This document shows, in pieces, positions 53,501 through 62,500 of a stretch of DNA of 64,000 nt (positions are counted from its first letter, which is position 1; every line of letters begins with the position of its first letter). Under the pieces are notes generated by a model. It worked only from the letters and a program-made list of their open reading frames with translations. It was not told the origin of the DNA and made no database searches. The DNA comes from Saturnia japonica (Eukaryota > Arthropoda > Insecta > Lepidoptera > Saturniidae): NCBI GenBank assembly GCA_033032175.1, contig CM065322.1, positions 992,001 through 1,056,000 on the forward strand, written 5' to 3'. The translations under genes and the position numbers were made by a program.

Positions 53501-56500
53501 AGTGCTGTTTTGTCCAACCGGGTTGCGACTACAATGCGCATCGTGAGAAGTTAACCATAGTGACTCGCTTTTGCGTGTCTCGTTTCGTGATCAGCCTGTG
53601 CATATCCAGGTAAATGAATGCAGGCTGGCATGATAGCGGTGACCGTCGATGGATTACGATCTCTCGGTAGTCGTAAAAAAAAGGAAAAATTTCACACACA
53701 GAGACAAAACTGAAAGGAACAAATTCACTGCATGTGTTAAGTCATAGTCGTAAATCCTCTTGTAGATTTCTTTCGATTATACCTTCTATTATTTGCTTTC
53801 TTATCTAAAAATAATATCGCCATTCCGACTGTGCGTCGCTTATAAACCCATGGTAAAGAATTTCAAGTAAATTCTTAGAATTTCGAACCAGTTTTATTTG
53901 TGAAACACGGACTTATAAGATTGACACGCGAATTGACACGTAATGAAGGGTGATGTATTTATTTTCTACTAATTTATACACGGAAGCTCTATGGAAAGTT
54001 GACTGTAGAGTTTTCCAGATATTCCTTGAAACGTTTGCTTACCTGCACTATATACTTTTCCTGTATAATTCCTTACAAAGATTAAAGTAATTCTTCGACA
54101 TATAGGGCACTTTTTGATTAAAACATAGATATTTCATAAATCTCTTTTGTATACTTGCAATACGGTTAATATACTTTTGAGCACATTTGAGACGCTTTCA
54201 GATAGCTTCGTACAAAAGTGCGATATACACATATCGCACTCGGAAATTTCTCGTTGATCTTAGTACGTACCTTATACAACACTACGAGCAAAGCCAGCAG
54301 CCAGTGACGTCGGACGTGCGGCAACAGCGAGCCCAGGCTGCCCTCCCGGCCCCCGCCCGCACTGCTGCCCCCGCAACTCCCATCACCGGCTCCTGCGCAC
54401 GCACCCCCGCTAGCTCCAACACCGCAGCCAGTGCTAGCACCCGCACCAGCGCAGTACTGTGCGAATAGACAGAACACTATAAGTACAAGTCTTGTGACGC
54501 AGAGCTAGCTTCCACGACAGAGTGCCTTCAGCGCTCACCCCCTAAGATCTGTGAAACTGTCAAAGCCTTTAGAGGTACTACAGAATAACCCATAAAAAAG
54601 ATACAGAGTTTAATAAATATGTTGAGTGCCGTACACAAAACAAATTTTAATGACAATGACATTGGCAATGCCAAAATTAAAAGGTGGTCCACCCTGAGGT
54701 ATCCCCTTTCCAACGGAAAAGAATCATATAAATTCGTTCATAAATAACGAAGTTATGGCTGAACATCCATATAAATAAATATAACATTCGAATTGAGTAT
54801 CTTCGTATTTTTTGAAGTCTGTTAAAAAAATACGATGTGGGCGAAAATGACCAACAGGCAAACCTAAAGGTACTGGTTTCCAAGTGCAATGTAAGGGACA
54901 CACAGACCTGTAGGTATTTGGTAACTTGAAAGTGGTAGCTAACCAGGCGGGCATTAGAAAATACTGTACCACCATACTATGTTTTCATTATATTTTCCTT
55001 CATCGAAAGATCACATTTGAACTTACGCCCTTTCAGCAAATATCAGATCAGCCAACAAAATATAATAATAATTACTTGCAAGACCATCAGCGTTGGTTCC
55101 AGAATACTGGCTCCCATGATGTGGTTCTGATCGAGGACTTGCGGCAAATTAGCCATGAACGCGTTGAAGATCGACGATTGTCTGAAATAATACGGCATTT
55201 AGAGCGGTTTATTTCGACCTAAATATGATCGAATTCGTGTCAAAATTTCCTTAGAAATTAGCCTTACAAACCTTACTATGGGTTTATATATGAACAGTGG
55301 ACTACCTCTATTTTGACAACCCTAACTGCTATACTTACATGATTCATACTATTTCCATTTCTTTAATTTATCGATGACAGTTCTAATTTGATAGTTGTAG
55401 TGTTGTGACCAAATAAGTAATTATATTGATCGCATATATTTACGACAGTGACGATTCATCAGATTTTGATGCCTGATTTGAGATTACCTGTCGTTATAAT
55501 TATTTCGTTTCATTGTCGAGTACTTACCTATACCTACTTATTTTACAACAGCTTCGAAAATTTTGAAGAAGTTGGCATTATCAATCAAGAATTAATACGT
55601 GTAACATCTTGTAATGAAATATAATATTAGTTAATAAATTTGTACAAAAGTATCTGGCAGTAGTTTAGTTTCTTACATTTTATAAAAAAATATCTGGTCT
55701 GTTATCGTGTTACGTTTATCGATATAGCTCCATCCCTACAAGTTTCTCCTACTCTGGTATAACCTTGTACGTGTGTAAACGTGATATTTTTATAAAAAAA
55801 TGCATACATAATGTAAAAAAGACGCTCGTTCAAGTTTTCACAGGAGCTGTCATCGAGAAAATAAAGAAATGGAAATGGTTTAAGAAGGCTTGCATGTCAT
55901 ATGTCACATGTTTATTTTAGAGATGTAGCATAACTTAAATTGGAAGTTGAGATTTCGATTATATCGAATCTTTTTAGACCTAAATATAATCGATAATACA
56001 ATTATGATAAAAATCAATTGAGGAGTGTTTAAATTGCGGAAAGAGAGAGAAATTAATGAATTTTAGGTTATGTCATAACTAGCTGTGTACCGCAGTTTCA
56101 CCAGAATATTATTTAAAAGAATTCACCAATTGTTTGAGCCAATTATTTCAATTCGTTCATTTTCTTGATTAATTGGTCAGAATTAAATCGGACGCACCGA
56201 CATCTTCTGATCTTGTGTCCTTCCTAATGCCAATTGGCTGGCTACGCTATAGCGTCATACGACGTCACCGTTGGAGGGACACCGCCGCCCCCCCCCCCCT
56301 TACCAACATTATTAAGATCAAATCGCTCGAGTGGGTGTGACGACACCACATTACATCTAAATACGTTGACCGATTGTCTCGCGGTTGTATGACCGCACTG
56401 CTCTGTGTGTGCATTTTTGTTTAATCCGTTAACGTGGTGAAGAACAATTGAGGTTGAACATGCTTGTTTGCAGCGTTAGAATTGCTGACGTATCTAAGCT

Positions 56501-59500
56501 CCAGGCTGGATTGGGAGAGGAAGCACTTTCGGAAGTTCAAGGTTAGTGGATGATGTTCCTTCTCATATAATCAATTGGATGTAACAATTGAAATAGTTGT
56601 CTGTCGTCCATTGCTCACTGAGCTATATTATCGAAGGCCGCACCAGACTAGGAGGCAGGCAACTTAATTTTAAAACCGCCGCCCCATGTGGTATCTGAGG
56701 GAAGAACAGGGAAGACCGCAAAATTAACTCCTCGCATATACACTGATTGATAATTTACAATACTTCAGTATCAACAATATTTTTATTGGACGGCCAGATG
56801 CGTCGCATCGCACGGATCGTTTTTTTTTAAATATAGAACCGTGTAAACTGAGTATATATATGGGCCATTGAGCCTCAGACGGCTTTTACAACTTCGCCGG
56901 GCCGGAGCACGACCCGACTTTGCCACTGCTACTATAGACCTATGACCCGAGCCGAATGTTGAATAATTTTAATTTTGCATTCTCTCAAATTATGTGTCCA
57001 AATAACATGCTGTAAAGGGTAAAGTTTATTTTCATAAAATTATCTTAATTGTCTTAACTTTCCTTCGTAAGGATTAATATGACACGCCTAAAAATAAAGC
57101 TCATAAATCACTTTTTAAGTTTCAACAAATGTTTGCGACAAAATGGCTCATTGTAGCTTATGCATAAGAGATAAGCATATGCTATCGCAGATTTTTTTTT
57201 AGATATACTAAGGACCAATATTTTTGTAAAACATTGTATTTACGTATCATTAACCATTACGCCAGCGCACGCGGATAAAGCAGTTCGGGTACGCTTTGAA
57301 TTCAGACTTACTTATCAAAAATCAATATTTAAGGCTAGCTGAGAGGTGTAGCCTAATGTTAGATAGCCTATAGGCTCAATAGTATACTAATCCTCGTGAG
57401 TCTGGCTATCATATACAAAAAAGAATTTAGAAGTAGTCCCAGAGATTAACGTGAGTAAACAAACAAACAAAAAACTTCACAAAAAATAATAAGTATATAA
57501 TTGCGCGGCGTAACAATTTACGTTCCGTGGATATGTCATGCAAGCCTTCTTACGATAAACAAGGTATAGTAAGTAATTATTATTATGAAAAGAGTATTGA
57601 TCTAGAGTATTAATTTTTAATATTTATGAAAATATCTAATGATAAGTATTTTTTTTATTACAGTATAATAATATGTATATGCAAATAAAAAGTATTTGAT
57701 AAAGGTCCATTGAGTTACTCGTTTGCATTATATCGACTTTATTGAATACTAACCGCACGGTGTTTGGCGACAGATGGAATAATTTCTCTCCAATATCGTA
57801 TCCGAGCAACAGGAAGAGATGTTTCAACACCAGCTCTTGCGGTTTGGCTGCCTGCTTGTCTTCAATCGGATGCGCTTGATCTGATCTACAACCATACATA
57901 CACACTAAAGTGCCAACCAGGCTACACTTTATCGAGGCCAGATAACGTATATCCAGTTATTTGGTTGCTTTAATTGTTTTTACAGGACATTTTAATCGTT
58001 GTTGATTATCGATATTTGTTGACCTAGTATAAATATAATATATTTAGAGTAATCAAATTCATATATGAATAGCCACGTACATTTCTTACGCAGAAATTAT
58101 TTTCGCCTCAAAGAAAAGTTGTGACGATAGCATAGCAAGTCTTTAATATAACCAATACTGGACAGTTTAATAGTACATTATTGCAATGGCCGTGAAATTG
58201 GCAAATTGCAGGTCGAGTATGAATTTCGGCCATCACTAATACGAGACAGGCAAATTGCCATTTCTGCCGAAGCATTTATATAGTGCTTTTCTCAAATATG
58301 CATGGAAATATTGTCATTATTTTCAAAAAAGAACACGCGAAGTATCGAATTTACGGACAAAGAAAATTAAATCCATTGCAGGAGCGTTTTTTGAATTTGG
58401 AACATTACAACGCTCCAGTAATGTTGTATGAAACAGCGTGCTGGGGTTATTAAATACTCTTTCATTGGATCTCTTTTATCATTCTTGGTATGTCCGTAAA
58501 TTCAATACTTCGCGTGTTCTTTTTTCGAAAATAATGATAATGTTTCCATGCATGTTTGAGAAAAATACTATTTACCTGGACAAGAACTGCATCAGCAGAA
58601 ACACAAGGAGGTTGATAGTTTCCCTGTCGACTTCCTCCAAGTCTATACCTTTTGGAAGCACCGTGGTCAGGGTTTCTTCAGTGGATCGTCCTGATGGAGT
58701 TTGGTTGTCTGATAATTAGTAATTTAAATATAAGAATTTGCGGCTACAAAACACGTTTTTTTTTTTTGCTAATAGGTACATATATAATGAAATGAGTGTC
58801 TATTAAAACTTACGACATAATATAAGTAGTTGTCATTTATTTCTATCTCGAATTGCTAACCCTTATATTTGGGTTACGTATTTCAAATATGCATTTAACA
58901 AGGTCCGGAACCCGAACCATAACTCTAAACCGGCTTCGATTGTTGATATGTAGGAAGAATATTACTAATAACCGCTAATACCATAAAAACCGATTTAAAA
59001 GACTGAATCCGTACGAATTGTGGTAGTCAGTGACGGTTTTTGAAGGTCTCTTAAAAAGCAATATTGTTGGTGGTAAAATAAACCGGTGGTACTTAAAGTA
59101 TTCTCAAACAGAAAGCAATCTACAACATCGCCTCTTTATTCGAGACGCGTCCATTAATATTTAAGAACGTATTATTTTAGATAAGGGTGGTGTTTTCTCA
59201 CCCTGCATGGCGGTGGGCTTCTGTGCGGCGGGACCCTGTGGCGCGGTCAGCAGCTGTCCGAGCCCGAAGCGTGACGTCTTGCGCTTTAGCAGCGGCGCCG
59301 AGTACTGACGGGAGTATACCTTTTCCCGATCTGAATCGTTTTTATTCACTTAAATTGTATTGTCACAAGACAATTTTAAACAAAAACAAAAACCAACTTA
59401 AATGTGTTTGTGGAGTCTCCTGGTTTATCTTCAAAATCGAAGGTCCAAAGGCAATGTAATTAAAATGGGACAAAAAACAAAGATTAATTAAATCGGTTCA

Positions 59501-62500
59501 TAAACAAAGATGTTATGAATTGAACGTCCATTAATCCACTAATCATTCTCCTCCTTTTTAATAGACTTTAAAACAAGACGGTTACTAAATTCGATTTTTG
59601 AAGTGATAACTTCTTATGGGAGGCTAAACCACTTCGTAACGTAACGCGTTACGGCACCATTAATAGTAGCATAGTTTCAGTTAATCCTGACAACACGCTC
59701 GCAGCCTAGCGGTCGTAAGCGTGATAGCTATGTCCGAAGTCCTAAGTTCAAATCCTTGCCGGCCTCCCTTCTCTCTTTCGTTGGATCTTTTTTTTGTTGT
59801 TGATTAGTTTAGGTTATCTCTTCTGTCGAGCGTCCCGAGACGCACAATTTTTTTTTTTAAGATTCTGTTTTTGTTTAATGGCGTATACCTCAAGGGTGAT
59901 CCCGTTTTAATTTCATTGGCATTGAACCTTTAACTTTGAAGATACATCAGGGAACTTCAAAATCATTGAAGTAGGATTTCCTTTTTATAAAAAACGATCT
60001 TGTTTGAATTTTCATCTTCTATTTATATAAAATAAGTTTTCCAACTTACAAGAACTACTAAGAAAGTCGGGTAAGATTTTTTCTAATAACACTTCCTTGT
60101 AAGCTTGTAACTTTTTATTTTTTTTCTATACATAATTCGTGATTAATTTATTTGTTTGAGTTGAAGAAATTTAACAGTCCAGATGCGGTATCGAAACGTT
60201 AATTGACAGTTACCAGATACTTCCTCAGCTAAAGCTAAGCATAAGCTTAACCTAACTCGACTATAAATTCGAAAGCTAAGATTGAGCTAAGACTGAGTAC
60301 GCTCTATAGATTTCAGCCCTAGATAGATTTTTATTTTCTTCTTTTTTTTCTAAGACACTGAGCATAGATATTAAATTTAATAATGTTGTCAGTATCTTTT
60401 TAATGCAAAAAAAATTTACCCATAAGACAAACTCACTAAACGGCATTGGAACTGTTTCTTTTCAACGACTTTTGTATCATTGTGTAGTTATTGATTGCAT
60501 TTCATGGATATCACACAGTAAAATGCTAGTGTGTAGAGCGACACTGAAGCAGTGACTGACCGAGCCTCGCGTCGTGGTGCACGGCGGCAGGCGCGGACAC
60601 GGTGCGCTTGTACGGGCACTTGCCGGCGAGGGAACTGCTGACCGCCTCGTGTGCACGACGCACCTTGTGTAGGAACCACTCCGAGCTGCACGCTCCACCC
60701 ATCAGCTCTGGAACACCAAGTTTCAAACACTCACTGCCTTGGGGTCAAAGACTGTCTGTACACTGAACCTGAGCGGAGCTGTGAATATTTCGACCAATTG
60801 AATTGTCGAGATGTGCTTGCATCCCTATTGATCGAGATTTACACAGCTCCGCTTCAGAGAACAGGCAACCTAAGGGGTGTCGAGTTAAAACTTTAAAGCT
60901 GAGACGACCGAGCCAACCCCATCTGCGCGTGGTACGCACTGCTGAGTAACGAATGAGGAAATGGCGATCATGGGATGATAGGGATTTAGGGTATAGGCTG
61001 ATGACAACCCGACGAAGTCGCGACCACCATGCAAGTGGTGAAAATCGATGGATTGCCGATTTCTCAGTGGTACTGTGCTGTGCACCACCAGGGACAATAC
61101 CGTCAATTTGCCGATGTACTATAAAAAAACACGTGTAAGTACTATACCAGTAGGATTCTATTAGTTAATTTTCGAAGCAAGCTGAATGGAAGAATCAGTT
61201 AGAAAATTAGGTTTGTCTGAAAGTCTATCAGTTTGTTCGATGATCTGTCATTAAATCTGACTACCACTTTGTTCGTGTGTACTAAGAAATGTTTTCGACA
61301 AAAACCGTCGCTTTAGCAAGGAGCTACTAATTCTTAACAATTATATTACAAGTACGAATTTCCCACGGCTCCACATGCGTTTATTACTCTGTGGTTATTT
61401 TCATCTCCTCATATTATTGACAATTCGTATAGCGTATTGACTTCGAAATGACAAAAACTTCCAGTCTTCAGAACTGTATTAAAATCGGTTGAGAACTAAT
61501 AAAAAAATTGTTTAATGAATAAAATTATTTATCTTACGATTTCTAAAATTATTATTGGCCATTCTTATAAACTATGGTCCCTAATTAATGTTAGAGAGCG
61601 ACACATTAAGCATCCCAGGCTTTTTTTTATAAAAGTCGGTCAAATTTACGTACTTTTACAGACAGGACTAAAGATTTAATATTACATAATATTATTACGT
61701 GAGAAGAAAACTCCTTTTTAAGCGTATTGCGTGCACGGAAGACTGTGAGATTTGACATGGTTAAAGTTTATATGAAGAAGGAGTGCAGAAAGCTAAAATT
61801 TATTTATAATACCTGTTACTAATATATTAAATTAAATTAATTAATAATGCGAATTCAAACATGACAAGTGCCAGTAAACTCAGACCCCCAAAATATTGAC
61901 ATTGTCACTCAATGAAAAGTGACAGCAAGTGATATAATATTCATTGTTTAGGTTTATACTGCAAATGTCAAACAGAAAAGTGTATGATTAAAAAGTCGCT
62001 GGTCTTGTTTCGATCATTGGTCATTAGTAGAAATAACAACGGAAACGGTCAATAAAAGTACGATCAAGGTGGAGCTATGTAAACCTTACAGGAGAACAGC
62101 TTATGTTTATTTAAAGAAGAAAAAATGTAGACATCCATACATCGGCTGGCCACTGTTATGACATGACCCACATTTTCCAACAGGAAAATCATACCCGATA
62201 ACAAGTTAAAAATGAAGTATTTTTTATAGAGCAATCATATCATGCCTTTGAAATTGGTGAAATCGATGGACTTGTTCAAGTGTATCTGTGCTTCGAGCGC
62301 CAGGGACTCGAACCTGTTGAGGAAGAACTCCCAGGTGAGGATGCGCCGGTCGCTGAGCGTATTGTGCAGCTGGTATATCGATTGCAGGATCATCGGACGG
62401 TCCACGATCACCAGATCGAACTGAGCCTCGAGGCTGTACAGCAATAACTGGAACATCAAGAGTGATGGCTCGGCTTAAACCAACTTTCTATTGTAACAAG

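Noticed and set aside
59695..59775. Possible tRNA gene
   Set aside because: A- and B-box-like motifs are present, but no convincing acceptor, D or T stems can be paired; better explained as a SINE head.
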